From positions 14,013,307 through 14,077,306 of the forward strand of contig CP154955.1 of assembly GCA_039621445.1 (NCBI GenBank): 64,000 nt of DNA, in the 5' to 3' direction. The notes under the pieces are model-generated. The model saw only the letters and a list, made by a program, of their open reading frames with translations, was not told the DNA's origin and ran no database searches. The translations under genes and the position numbers were made by a program. How positions within the stretch are numbered: the stretch's first letter is position 1; the number at the start of each line of letters is the position of its first letter. Source of the stretch: Euglena gracilis (Eukaryota > Euglenida > Euglenophyceae > Euglenales). Positions 22,460-64,000 of the stretch are shown piece after piece.

Positions 22460-22775
22460 GGGTGTCCCTGCCGGGCTGGAGGGGGTGTGGACCACCCCCC
22501 ACCTCTGGGGTCTGGACGAACCCAGGGGGGGGAATCCCCCCCAAATGGGTCAATTTTTTCCTTCCACTGCTTTGCGCTGGGAAACTCTGGCATTTTCGAC
22601 AAGTCTCTGCGTATGAAGGGACCAAAGTGACATTTTTTACGGCCGATTTTGGGGGCGGACAATTTCCGGCCCGGAACTTTGCGCCGGGCCATGGTCCCCC
22701 AGACCGCACCACTGCCCCCGCCTGGACTGGGGTCTGACACCCCCCCTCCACCTGTCCTTCTATCGAACCCTGCCC
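22460..22775 (+). repeat. Partial family A element body
   Basis: Ends CCTTCTATCGAACCCTG and has the family A interior (GGTCAATTTTTTCCTTCC, GGTCTGACACCCCCC). The left terminus is missing at the boundary with the family D copy, suggesting nested or replaced ends. Confidence 0.6.
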
Positions 22776-22827
22776 TCCGCCCCCACCGATTTGGCATCGG
22801 CCCAGGGGCCGGAGGGGTCAGGGGCAC

Positions 22828-22978
22828 GAGCCCACACACCCACCCACGCAGCACACACAACACACAACCCACACCCACATGCACAACACACCCACCCACC
22901 CACCCACCTACACAGCACACAGCACACACACACACACACACACACGGCACACACACACACACACACACACGCACACTG
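22828..22978. repeat. CA / CCCA microsatellite
   Basis: (CACACA)n and (CCCA)n over 150 bp. Confidence 0.9.
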
Positions 22979-24872
22979 CCCCAGCAATGAGGCGCCATCC
23001 GCCCTCCACCTCGGGTCCCCGGGGCACTGCACTGCCGCAGAGCCCTCTGGCTGTGCGGCGGCCCCCCAAACGGGTTGTGTGCTGGCCGTGCCAGCAAGTG
23101 TTGCTCTTGCCTTCCCCCCTTTGGCTATTTGACCGCCTGTCCAGCCCGGTTTACCCCTTGGCCATCGTTGCCCTCTCTGTGTGTCCCATTCAGGCATTCA
23201 AGGACACAGGAAGGATGCTTGCAAAGGAGTTGCGTTTACCAAAAATGGGGGGCATGAAACAGGGATGGTCGTTGCGCAAATGCGTACACCAAACATATGC
23301 GCATATGCGTATACCGACCATAAACGGCCGATGTGCGCATTTGCTGACGCGGAACATTTGAAAAAATACGTGTGTTGTCGGTGTGTGCATTTGTGCACGC
23401 CGACCACTTGCACAAGTATGCAAGATGTAGTGCACAAATGCGCTTTCATTCCAAAAATTGGTGTCACATAACGGTTGGCCAAGCACATTTCGGTCTGTTA
23501 AGAGCGGTATAGTCCCGAAGAGGTTTTTCCATGCTACAATTATCGTGTAATTCAACAGCACATCGCATCGTCCAAATGGTGGGAAAACACTGGTTAAACC
23601 TGCATGCAGCACCCGCACCAATACCCATAGTTGTAATAGTCGGTGTGTTTAACCCCCTGTTTGGCAGACAAGAACACAACTCTGCCGCTCTGGTCATTTC
23701 ACGCAGCTAGGGAATTCGAAACCTCTGTGGATATGAGCCGGAACCACGAAGTTCGTCAATCACAAAAAGTTTTTCTGGCGGCCATCGGCGTGTTCAGGAT
23801 TTTTGTAAATGTGCACACCGAGAAAGGAAAACTCTTTCAGTGCGAGTTACACCTGCCCAAGACTGTCCTTGGACCTCCCCCCCCTTGTCATCCTCCCCCA
23901 GACCCCCGGAGACCATTGTTGGGGAAATAACTGCTCCCCTGGGTTGTAGTTAGTCAACGATGACTTTATAACCCTTTGCGGACAGAATCCTGATTTCCAT
24001 AACATTCAAATCTAAGGATGATTTAATCCATTTCCATTTCTGGGAGAATCATTCCTTTGGGAGGAGGGGGTTATTTTCCAAACCCAGCTGTCACTCCCCT
24101 GTACTGGCTGCTTTTGTGTGACAGTTGCTTGAGGGAGAGTTTTGCTTTCGCCAAATGTTCTTTCCTATGGAACTCTGGAATAAAGGGTTCCGCTTCATGC
24201 GTGTTTGTACAAAAGGGGCTGAATATCCGTTCCCAATGCATCAGTTCGAAAATAGTTCGGGTGTTTTGATGCTGTTTTTCGGCAATGCTGGAGTGGTGTC
24301 AGGTGGAGTTTTCCTTGGGCAACTTACGCCGCCTCAGGAAAATTTCATTTTGCATTTTTTTGTTTTCATTTTTTTAATTTTGAATCCGTTGAAGCCAGGG
24401 GTGTCCCAAAAGGCCTGCCGAACGGTAGAGCTCGTGCACCGTGCATGTCTCCGTGCTTCCCCGGCGGTAGAACCCACCCGCTACGGTGGCTTACGCAGCC
24501 CACCGCCTCGTGGTTTCTCACAGTTCCTTCCCCTCTCCAAACTGAAGAATCGCCTTAGCCCAACCCCCCATTGTTGACGTGATCTGCCCATTGGAGTTTG
24601 TATGCTTTTGTTGAGCTCACCCCCCCCCTCCAAGCTGTCCTCCTTTCTTCTGCTTTCTGTGTCTCTTTTCTTCTGCGTTTGCAACCTGCATCAATAACGT
24701 TCCTTTCAGACATTCCATTTTCTCGGATTTCAGTTCCGTCGAGGTCTGAATGTTTTCTCCCGAACGGTGGTGGCAATTGTCACAGTACAGTCGCTGTGCT
24801 TGCTGATGGTTGTGGCTCGGAACTGGTGTCGGCACAAGTGGCAGTCGGAACAGGAACGGGAATAGCCGGAGC

Positions 24873-25122
24873 AGGCTTGTGCTTAGTCAGGTGCCTACCC
24901 CACAGGGGGGGTGCTAGGGGCAGGCACCCTAAAGCACCTATCCGACCCCCCTGGGGGGGGGGGTAGGATTTTTGGGGGTGCCTGCCCATAGCAGGCACCC
25001 TCCTCGGTGCTGGAGGCCCGGAAAAGGCCATTTTCAATGAATATTTTGGGTCCCCCCCCCCGGAGCCCACCCCCCCCGGGGGGGGTGGGCCTGCTAGGGG
25101 CAGGCACCCTGTAGCACCCACC
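24873..25122. repeat. Family C repeat with nested hairpins, copy 1
   Basis: GCTTGTGCTTAGTC leads into repeated and inverted GGTGCCTGCCC / GGGCAGGCACC words separated by C/G runs. A shorter copy sits at 29677-29752. Confidence 0.7.
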
Positions 25123-25284
25123 CATTCCCCACCCACACGCCCATTTCTGCGCCTCTTTCCGCCTGGCTGACTGTATCCCCTCCTCTCCGGGCTGCTTAAG
25201 AGATAACCCGGTGGTTGTCATCGTCATTTTCATAGCCACACCCGTTGGAAGCCCTCACGAGGCTCACCTCCTCCACCCTGGGTG

Positions 25285-25580
25285 TAAACCCATAATATAT
25301 ATATATATATATATATACATATATATAGGTATGTATGTATGTACATATATATGTACATATATATGTGCATATGTATATATATGTACATATATACGTACAT
25401 ATATATGTACATATGTATATATATGTATCTATATATACATACATATATACATATATATGTACATATATATATATACATATATGTATATATGTATATGTAC
25501 ACATGTACATATATACATATATATTCATATATATACATATACATATATATACATATATACATATACATATACATATACAT
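25285..25580. repeat. AT/AC (ATATAC, GTACAT) microsatellite
   Basis: About 300 bp of alternating ATATAC/ATGTAC units. Long Tyr/Ile/Met frames through it are artefacts. Confidence 0.9.
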
Positions 25581-25992
25581 CGACCCTTTTTCGGTCCTTT
25601 TCGGCCATTTTCGGCCTTTTTCGCCCCGATTCAGCCCTTTTTGGCCATTTCTTCTGCCCATTTTTTCGGCCCAATTCGGCCCTTTTCGGCTGTTTTCGGC
25701 CCTTTTTTTTTTACCGCAGGTGCTGGGAGGGGATATGCGCGCGCCGCACGCCACGGGCGAAATCCGGCCGGCCGGCCTTTACCCTAACCCTACGCCCTCA
25801 CTAACCCCAGGGTACCTACCCCGTGCCCGACCCGGTGGGAAGTTTAATACCCCCCCGGGCAGTCCGAATAACCCGGCAGGAGAGGTCAAAAAGATGGTTC
25901 CAGTAACCCGGCACCCCGCCACTGTGTTTGTGGGGTACAGTAGGTCCTGGCCCTGCACCGCAGGCCAGCCCCGACCACACACCCCCACCGCC

Positions 25993-45285
<19,293 letters not shown>

Positions 45286-46998
45286 TCGTGGCTTTGGCCC
45301 AGTGAGTGCTGTGGGCCAGACAACGGCCCAGTGCCAGGGTGAGACCAGCGAATTCACGGGAGGGGGGCAAACATTGCCCCGTGGAACGATGCCGTGTTGT
45401 TGTTTGTTGAGTGATCCTGCTGGGGATTTCGGCAATTCATGCGTGGAGGAGGTTGGCTCCCAGAATTTGGATGTCCCCCTGGAATTCTGATTTCTTGGCT
45501 CTTGAAACCTACCTCCCCCCCCCCCAAGCCCAATGAACACCCTTGCCCAATGAACAGGGGGTGTTCGGACCGTCTAGATTGTCACCATATACTTTTTTTG
45601 CGTCGGCAAAGAAATATTCCTTTGTTGTTTGTCCTCTCCTTGCAGATGAGTTCCTCCCAGTTTTCTTTTGGTGATAATGTTCGCTTTGTCGCTTCGCCAG
45701 CTTTCTGTTTGACCGTCTGAAAACAAACGGATATGCATTTGCCATTCATTGTTGAGCGATTACACGTGCGCTGTTTATGCACGTTTCAAGGCTACACTGA
45801 GAAGGTGACAGAATTAGTGAACACCCGTGTCCAATGAACGCCCCCTGTTCGGACCGTCTAGATTGTCACCTTAGTGTTCATTGGGCTTGGGGGGGGGGGG
45901 AGGTACGTGCCGCGATGCCCCACAATGTGTAGCTTCACCGTCCATTATTTGACTCAAGTGAGCATAAGCCTTTCAAGACTTCTTTTCAAAAAAAGACATG
46001 CCTCCCATTGAAGCCATGGGCTGATGACAGGTTAAGGTCGAATCACACAACATCCCATTGGCGTCGAAAAGTACACCCCCCCCTGGGGGGCCCCCCTGGG
46101 GGGGGGGGGAGCTCGGCCGGACCCACCCACCCCCCCCTCCCCCCCCCAAGGAGTCCAAGACTAAAAAAAAAACCCCCCTGATTTCTGAACAGGGCGAATT
46201 GGACAGCCCCGAGGCGCCAAAAAAATTTGAAAAGGTGCTCTTTTTAGCATTTTTCGCGATTTTGGCTATTTTCGGGGAAACGAGAGTGGGTCTCACGGGA
46301 TACCCCGGGGGGGTGGGGGGGACCCCCCCGGTCTTAAAAAAAAATCCCTGCCATTAATGCCTCCGGAAATCCCCCACCCATCGGTTATTTTCTCCTGAGG
46401 GGGGATTGGAGCGTTGTGGAAACCTTTGGGTGAGCCGGTGGGCGATCATCGCCGTGGCACTGCTCCTCCCTTCTGCCATCCCCACCCTACAGTCGTACTC
46501 GTGCCATTGCTTTGTGGTCATCCACCCTTCCCTGGATGACTGAAAGGGTTTGGGCCAGGACCCCTCGGAATCAAATAACCCCCCCCAAAATCTGAAGCCC
46601 CCTCAGCTTTATATTTGCACGGATTTCAAGACCCTCAGGGGGGGGCTTTATATTGGGGGGGGATTAAATTTTTTTGGGTGGCCTCTATGACCTTTGGCGG
46701 CTTTTAATTGTGACCAAATTCCACATTTATGCCAAATTTCCGTTGTGCACCTCCTATCTCCCGCAAAAACCCGGAAGTATTATCCAAAATGGAACATTTT
46801 TGGTGAAAAAAAAATGGTGTATCAACCCAAAATTTTCAATTTTTTTCTAAATAGCACCATCGTCCCCCTCCCCATCAGGGGGGGGGGACTTTGCATTTGG
46901 GCGGCAAAACCAAACCCCCCTGGGGGAGGTTTGTCTTGGGGGGGGGGGGCTTTATATTTTGGGGGGGGGTTATCTGGCTCATTTTGAAGCGTGGTCCG
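45286..46998. other. Gene-less stretch after thioredoxin reductase
   Basis: Holds family F (45509-45907), a rearranged family B element (about 46070-46353, with two right-type ends AAACCCCCCTG and AAAAATCCCTG) and AT-poor unique sequence. No exon recognised. The 3' UTR and polyadenylation site were not identified. Confidence 0.6.
45509..45907 (+). mobile_element. TIR element family F, copy 1
   Basis: Left ACCTCCCCCCCCCCAAGCCC then AATGAACACC; right GGTGTTCATTGGGCTTGGGG-type sequence ending GGGAGGTA. Subterminal TGTTCGGACCGTCTAGATTG occurs in both halves. About 400 bp. A larger relative with the same ends is at 62250-63023. No ORF. Confidence 0.75.
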
Positions 46999-47011
46999 NN
47001 NNNNNNNNNNN
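46999..47011. other. Assembly gap (13 N)
   Basis: Thirteen Ns exactly at the junction of the two tandem copies. True length and content unknown; the tandem arrangement therefore rests on the assembler's join. Confidence 1.
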
Positions 47012-47316
47012 GCAGGGGGGGGGTCCGGACCACCCCCCCACCTGCACCCAAAATGGCACTTTTGGTCGGTTTGGGGGGTCAAAATTTTTCCGCCCGGCGC
47101 TTCGCCCTTGGCCGAAAATCGGGCCCCCTGACCGCGCCACTGTTTAGGTGGGGGGGTGTTCCCCCCCCTCCTCCCCTCCTCTCGTTATATCGACCCCTGT
47201 GCCCCCCCCCCCCCTCCTCTCCTTATATCAAGCCCTGTACCCACGGCACAAAAACACCCCGGTCAGTCTATTTCGCCTCCGCCGGAGGCCACCACCAAGC
47301 AATGGTATGGCGGTGG

Positions 47317-50706
<3,390 letters not shown>

Positions 50707-51111
50707 TTGCCATTCAGAGCGATTACCCACGTGCGCTGTTTATGCACGTTTCAAGGCTACACTGAGAAGGTGACAGAATTAGTGAACACCCGTGTCCAAT
50801 GAACGCCCCCTGTTCGGACCGTTGATTGTCACCTTAGTGTTCATTGGGCTTGGGGGGGGGGGGAGGTACGTGCCGCGATGCCCCACAATGTGTAGCTTCA
50901 CCGTCCATTATTTGACTCAAGTGAGCATAAGCCTTTCAAGACTTCTTTTCAAAAAAAGACATGCCTCCCATTGAAGCCATGGGCTGATGACAGGTTAAGG
51001 TCGAATCACACAACATCCCATTGGCGTCGAAAAGTACATCCCCCCCTGGGGGGACCCACTCGGGGGGGGGGGGGCTCGGCCGGACCCCCCCCCCCCCCCC
51101 TCCCCCCCCCA

Positions 51112-51315
51112 AGGAGTCAAAAACTAAAAAAAAAAACCCCCCTGATTTCTGAACAGGGCGAATTGGACAGCCCCGAGGCGCCAAAAAATTTTGAAAAGGT
51201 GCTCTTTTTAGCATTTTTCGCGATTTTGGCTATTTTCGGGGAAACGAGAGTGGGTCTCACGGGATACCCCGGGGGGGTGGGGGGGACCCCCCCGGTCTTA
51301 AAAAAAAACCCCTGC
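51112..51315 (+). repeat. Rearranged family B element in tandem copy 2
   Basis: Contains GGCGCCAAAAAATTTTG, TTTTTAGCATTTTTCGCG and the terminus GGTCTTAAAAAAAAACCCCTG-type end; the equivalent of about 46150-46353. The left part appears inverted relative to intact family B copies. Confidence 0.6.
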
Positions 51316-52772
51316 CATTAATGCCTCCGGAAATCCCCCACCCATCGGTTATTTTCTCCTGAGGGGGGATTGGAGCGTTGTGGAAACCTTTGGGTGAGCC
51401 GGTGGGCGATCATCGCCGTGGCACTGCTCCTCCCTTCTGCCATCCCCACCCTACAGTCGTACTCGTGCCATTGCTTTGTGGTCATCCACCCTTCCCTGGA
51501 TGACTGAAAGGGTTTGGGCCAGGACCCCTCGGAATCAAATAACCCCCCCCAAAATATGAAGCCCCCTCAGCTTTATATTTGCACGGATTTCAAGACCCTC
51601 AGGGGGGGGCTTTATATTGGGGGGGGATTAAATTTTTTTGGGTGGCCTCTATGACCTTTGGCGGCTTTTAATTGTGACCAAATTCCACATTTATGCCAAA
51701 TTTCCGTTGTGCACCTCCTATCTCCCGCAAAAACCCGGAAGTATTATCCAAAATGGAACATTTTTGGTGAAAAAAAAATGGTGTATCAACCCAAAATTTT
51801 CAATTTTTTTCTAAATAGCACCATCGTCCCCCTCCCCATCAGGGGGGGGGGACTTTGCATTTGGGCGGCAAAACCAAACCCCCCTGGGGGAGGTTTGTCT
51901 TGGGGGGGGGGGCTTTATATTTGGGGGGGGGGGGTTATCTGGCTCATTTTGAAGCGTGGTCCGACCTCCCAAATGGGCGAGCCATGGCAGAGACTCCAAA
52001 ACCCACGCAGATCCCCCCACCCTCCCTTTGGAACATGGCGAAGAGAGCCCTGGACACTTGGCTCATTTTTTCCTGTATTCAAGGCACTCGAAGCAACCAG
52101 AAAGGGGGCCGTTTTTTGTCCGGTTTTGGTTTGCGAACCCTTGTTCAACCCAGGGTTCGATATGGAAGGTCATAGCTTCAGGCTGGGGGTTGTCTCCCCC
52201 CCCCCCGTTAACTGCGGGGGGGACCATCTCCCCACATCCCAAGAGGGGGACCGACCCCAGGGGGTACCCTGGACTCCCAAAGGTCAAAATTTTCCTTCCG
52301 GCGTTTTGCATACGAAATTTTCGGCAATTTTGACAATTGTTTTTTTGCCAGAAAGGTCCAAATGGCAATTTGCATCGATTCGGGGGGGGGGGGGGGCAAA
52401 TTTTTTTTTCCGGTCCACGGAGCTGGTCCAAAGAATCAGTTATTCTTGGCAATGCCACTGTTTAGGTCCCCCCCCCTACTGGAGGGTCTGACACCCCCCC
52501 CCCAACCCACATTTAGATTGAACCTGCTCCCCCCCCCAAGTGGGCAGTTCTGCTTGAGCAGGCTCCCCAGTGCCGGGAGAGACGCAAACATTTTTGTTGC
52601 AGTTCTTACGTTCCTCCTCATTTTTTTTAGCATCGCAACATTCAAGGGTTTATGCTGCGTTCCCCCCTGCCATGGCACTCCGAGACCCCCCGGGTTGGTC
52701 ACCGCCGATTGGCCAGCAATGGCCCCGGCCCCACCCGTATCACTCCCCCCCCCAGCAAAGGTGCAACTGACT

Positions 52773-53150
52773 GTGACGCGGCCGGCGGCTGGTCGACGAG
52801 GCCTCCGGGCCAGGGGTTTTTTAGCCTTGGACCCTGGGGGGGGGGAGGGTGGGTGGGTCCGGCCGAACCCCCCCCTTCGTGGGTCCCAGAGGGGGTGGGA
52901 TATATTTTTCGGCGCCGAAAATTTTGAAAGTGCTATTTTTAGCATTTTCGCGATTTTTGGCCATTTTTGGGGAAAAGTGAGTGGGTCCCCCGGGCCCCCC
53001 CAGGGGGTGGGGGGGGGGGGGGGCTCCCCCGGTTCTTAAACGAAAAACCCCTGCTCCGGGCCTGCACTCCCCTTCGGGCGGGCAAGGCGGGCCGGCGAGG
53101 TCGGCGGCCCGGCAGTGTACCGCGCCCGCCCCGCCCCTCCTGCGGGAATC
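52773..53150 (+). CDS. Possible exon interrupted by the family B element
   Basis: If 52811-53053 and one CTCCGGGC copy are removed, a GC-rich open frame runs across the junction (RRLVDEASGPALPFGRA then GEVGGPAVYRARPAPPAG). Composition matches exons of the neighbours. No family recognised and no splice sites confirmed; it may be an exon of gene 3 or of another gene. Confidence 0.3.
52811..53053 (+). mobile_element. hAT-like element family B copy 4, perfect 8-bp duplication
   Basis: Starts CAGGGGTTTTTTAGCC and ends AACGAAAAACCCCTG; flanked by identical CTCCGGGC (52803-52810 and 53054-53061). 243 bp, with family B interior (GGATATATTTTTCGGCGCCG, TTTTTAGCATTTTCGCGATT). It interrupts GC-rich, exon-like sequence. 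Confidence 0.9.
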
Positions 53151-54894
53151 TGGTTCGGTGCCTGACGGCGTGGGGGGGGGGGTTGATCGTGGTCGGCGTG
53201 CGGCGTTTTGTTCAGCCGCAGGAGAACAGGTCCCCCGACATGAAAAGGCTGCCCCGCACCTTTCTTCTCCCAGCCAGCAAAACATGGGCTGCACCACCCC
53301 TCTCTTGAGGAGGACTGCAATCAAGATGGGGCTGCCAGGGGGGTATTTAATATGGACAGAGTTATCCACAGGGATTGATTATCCACGGGGATGCATATTT
53401 TGCATTTGTGCAAATGAAGATTTTGGGGTTTGAACTTTTTTGCGAATTTCGCCCTCCCAATTTTTGAGGTAATTGCAGAGGGAAATTGCTCTTGTACAGG
53501 AATCCCCAAAAAATCCCAAAGTTCCGCACTCCACTTTTTTTGCACCAGTTGCCCTGCAAGTTGCTGCATCATGAAACATCAGTGTGTGTACCAAGCAAAC
53601 AGTACTCCACAGTGCAAGTTTGCACCGCTTTTTTTTTTGTATGTGGTTTTATTGTTGCCTTTTGGTTTTTTTGTTGTTTTGAAAAAAATCGTGAAGTTGT
53701 GCATGTTTTCTATGCTTTTAGTTTGGTGGAAATTGAAATGGAAAACTGGGCTGGGGGAAGAAGCTGTTGACTGGCCCCTGGCTGGAATTGGAAACGGACT
53801 GGAGCCAGAAAAGTTGAACTGCTAGAAAGATAATGAACCCCCCGTCCAATAATTATCCGGGTGCAAAAAGGTCTCTGGCAGCATAATTGTTTGGACTCTG
53901 TCGAATTATTCAGATATTTCGGGATTTTTGCCAATTTAAAAGCCCCCCAAAAAACGTAGGGCCGTAGATTGGGCCAAATATGGTTGCTGTAAGTCGTCCC
54001 CCCCCCAGCAGCAAATTATTGTGTATGCAGTATGTATTAACTTTGTTGCGATTTGGGTTCATTTGGGGTGTTGACGGGGAATGCATTGGCCCATATGGAG
54101 GAAACCTCTTTAGGGTTCATGTGGAAAATCCTACTGTCACAACAAAACTATACAATCCATATGCTCATATTAGATTATATGTGATATACAGTATGGTGGG
54201 GCCAGTGCAATCGGTGCTGTGGGCGCAGGGGGTGGGGGCATTTTGATCCCTGGAGTCGAATTTTTGGATGGTTGGTTCAATAGTACCCCGAAGGCACGGG
54301 GGCCCAAAAATGACCGTTTTCAAAGGAAAGTTGCTTTGGTCAGACCGAGCTGGGGACACCACAAAACGGTCCCCTCCTGGAGCGTTCTTACATGTTATGA
54401 AAATTTTTCGGGAAAAAGACATCCCAAAATTCCCAAAAATGGTCTTCTGGGTGTCTTTGTTGTGATTTCTCAAAAAAGAAATCAACCCAAAAAAACAAAC
54501 CCCAAAATGACCATGTGCCATAATGCCTTGTTTTTGTGTCTGAAAGTTGATTCCTCGTGAACGTGGCTTCTCCAAAATGGCGCAGAATGGGCACAGGGGA
54601 ACCTGCTATGCACAGGCACCCCAAGCCACTCCCCCGCCAGGGGTTTAAAAGAAGTCTGGACAGGAAACGTATAGAAAATTGCCGAGGTGAACATTCCACC
54701 ATTTTGTGGCAGTCGTTTTCCCCTTCATCGCCTATGGCAGGAGGGGGTTGTGATCCACACCTGTACCCTTCCCACCCCAGGACACACACAGCACAGCTAT
54801 TTGTTGTCCGAATGTGAGCCCGGGCAACGACATGTGACACCGCCCCGTTCGCTTTGTGCCATGGACGCTGTTTCTGTGATGGCGTATCCTGGCA

Positions 54895-55045
54895 TTGATG
54901 ATCGTGCACACACACCATTGTACACGCACATGCAAGCATACATGCGTGCACACAACGCACCCACCCACCCACCCACACCCACCTACCCGCACACAAACAC
55001 ACACACACACACACACATGCACCAACCACGCACACACGCACACGC
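54895..55045. repeat. CA / CCCA microsatellite
   Basis: Interrupted (CACA)n and (CCCA)n. Confidence 0.85.
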
Positions 55046-56084
55046 AGAACGAAGGTGGGGTAAGCAAAATATCGCAATACCCTCAAAGGAACCAGTTTGA
55101 AGCAAAGGGAAGCACGATTGGCGCATCGCTGGCAGAACATGCCTGTAAAGGAATAGCCAGCGAGATGACGCAAATGAGGTTCGGAGTGATTGTTCTGGGT
55201 TGTAACCATTCGCTGTGTGTGCATGATAACATTGTGCGGTGCATTTTAGTTCGTTGTGTTTAGGTTTGCCAATCAAAGAAAGTTAATTAATGTTCTATTT
55301 TGAGCATGGGCGTTTTTTCGAAAGCATTTCACCAAGAAACTGAAAAAAAGGAATGCACCAAGAAAGTACATTTCATTGAGTGAACCCCGAGAAAGAACCC
55401 CCTCGGCATCATTTTTTAAAGCAAAAAAAATCAGAAGTTTAAGGCATTGTAAGGCAATTTTTAAGGCTTTAAAGGTTTTTTATGGCGCAATTTTCCTGGG
55501 CTGTCCAAGGACTATCCAGGTATCTAACCGACGTTTTTCATTTCGCTCGTGGCCCAAAGTCAAAACAAAAAAATCGGAAAACACATTCTTTTTTTGAGTT
55601 TATGTTGGATAGACAATGTTCCAGTGATGCCAGAAGCCATTTTTCTTCCCAGATGTGGCCTGTTTTTTTGATGAGCTTTAGCGGTTTCATTTTTGCTCGG
55701 TCGGAGAAAATTCCACCGGCCTGGCAGAATTTTCTCAAGGCATTTTGAGGCATTTTAAAGCACTTTCATTTTTTGAGGTGCCTTAAAGAATACTTTATGC
55801 CCCCCAGACACGGTCTCCATTAGAACACGGTCTCCGTCGATCTGGGAGACACATTATTTTCTTGTCGGTGCCAAGTGCCGAAGAAATTTCAAAGTGACTC
55901 AAAGTGCTTCTTGCTGAGCCCCCCCCCCCCCCAAGGGACCCTTGGATGGTCCCCAGTGAACGTGGTCTGGGTTGGGGCAGTCAGAATGGCAGGGTCGCCG
56001 CTATGTCCTAAAACACAAACAGGGGTGGGGGCAAAGACGAAGGGAAGGAGTGGAAGCTGCCTCCCTGTTCGATGTCTCCCACAG

Positions 56085-64000
<7,916 letters not shown>

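Larger units (their letters stand above)
18346..25992. other. Intergenic region between ABC transporter and thioredoxin reductase
   Basis: Mostly repeats: a telomere-motif foldback at 21.25-21.55 kb, family D at 21.78-22.46 kb, a partial family A body at about 22.46-22.78 kb, CA tracts at 22.83-22.98 kb, family C at 24.87-25.12 kb and AT/AC tracts at 25.28-25.58 kb. GC-rich exon-like islands occur at 18667-18723, 19412-19640, 19800-20010 and 22980-23130; none could be assigned to a family. Confidence 0.6.
51964..56084. other. Intergenic or unassigned region before gene 3
   Basis: Holds a family A left terminus at 52149 (CAGGGTTCGATATGG), a family B element at 52811-53053 embedded in GC-rich sequence, and otherwise low-information A/T-rich sequence with CA tracts at 54895-55045. 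Upstream exons of gene 3 may be hidden here. Confidence 0.5.

Overview
This is a piece of a nuclear genome from an intron-rich eukaryote, most likely a microalga or related protist. The evidence is spliced genes whose short exons (24-200 bp, GC-rich, mostly G or C at third positions) are separated by long introns. Those introns are packed with poly-G/poly-C tracts, microsatellites, inverted repeats and short TIR elements. Nothing bacterial or viral was seen: no operons, no rRNA or tRNA genes, no CRISPR. A few probable GC-AG and GA-AG introns, and junctions sitting on short direct repeats, recall what is known of dinoflagellates and other lineages with unconventional introns. I cannot fix the lineage from this window.

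Layout, all genes on the + strand. (1) 915-18345: the 3' part of an ABCG/PDR-type ABC transporter, about 18 exons, entering the window after its Walker A. (2) 18346-25992: mostly repeats, with a few GC-rich exon-like islands I cannot assign. (3) 25993-45285: a complete low-Mr NADPH-thioredoxin reductase in 11 exons, reconstructable end to end with consistent intron phases. (4) 41558-46998 and 47012-51963: a tandem copy of the last four thioredoxin reductase exons plus downstream sequence, joined across a 13-N gap. The second copy is frameshifted and lacks the C-terminal coding sequence. (5) 51964-56084: repeats plus one possible exon split by a transposon-like insert. (6) 56085-64000: a third spliced gene, 3' partial, of unrecognised family.

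The most interesting thing is the relation between introns and short TIR elements. At least two families start CAGGG and end CCCTG and carry 8-bp target-site duplications, a hAT-like signature. One such element is, end to end, an intron of the ABC gene: its own terminus supplies the GT donor and the duplicated target site supplies the AG acceptor. Three more introns (thioredoxin reductase introns 7 and 10, and one ABC intron) show terminal inverted repeats just inside short exon-flanking direct repeats. In these three, conserved protein sequence is restored only if splicing joins at the direct repeat and not at GT-AG. This looks like ongoing intron gain from DNA transposons (introner elements). 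Other notable structures are a symmetric 2.4-kb composite satellite (10.56-13.01 kb) and a telomere-motif-bearing foldback element (21.25-21.55 kb).

The genes are not obviously functionally linked: a membrane transporter, a redox enzyme and an unknown protein.
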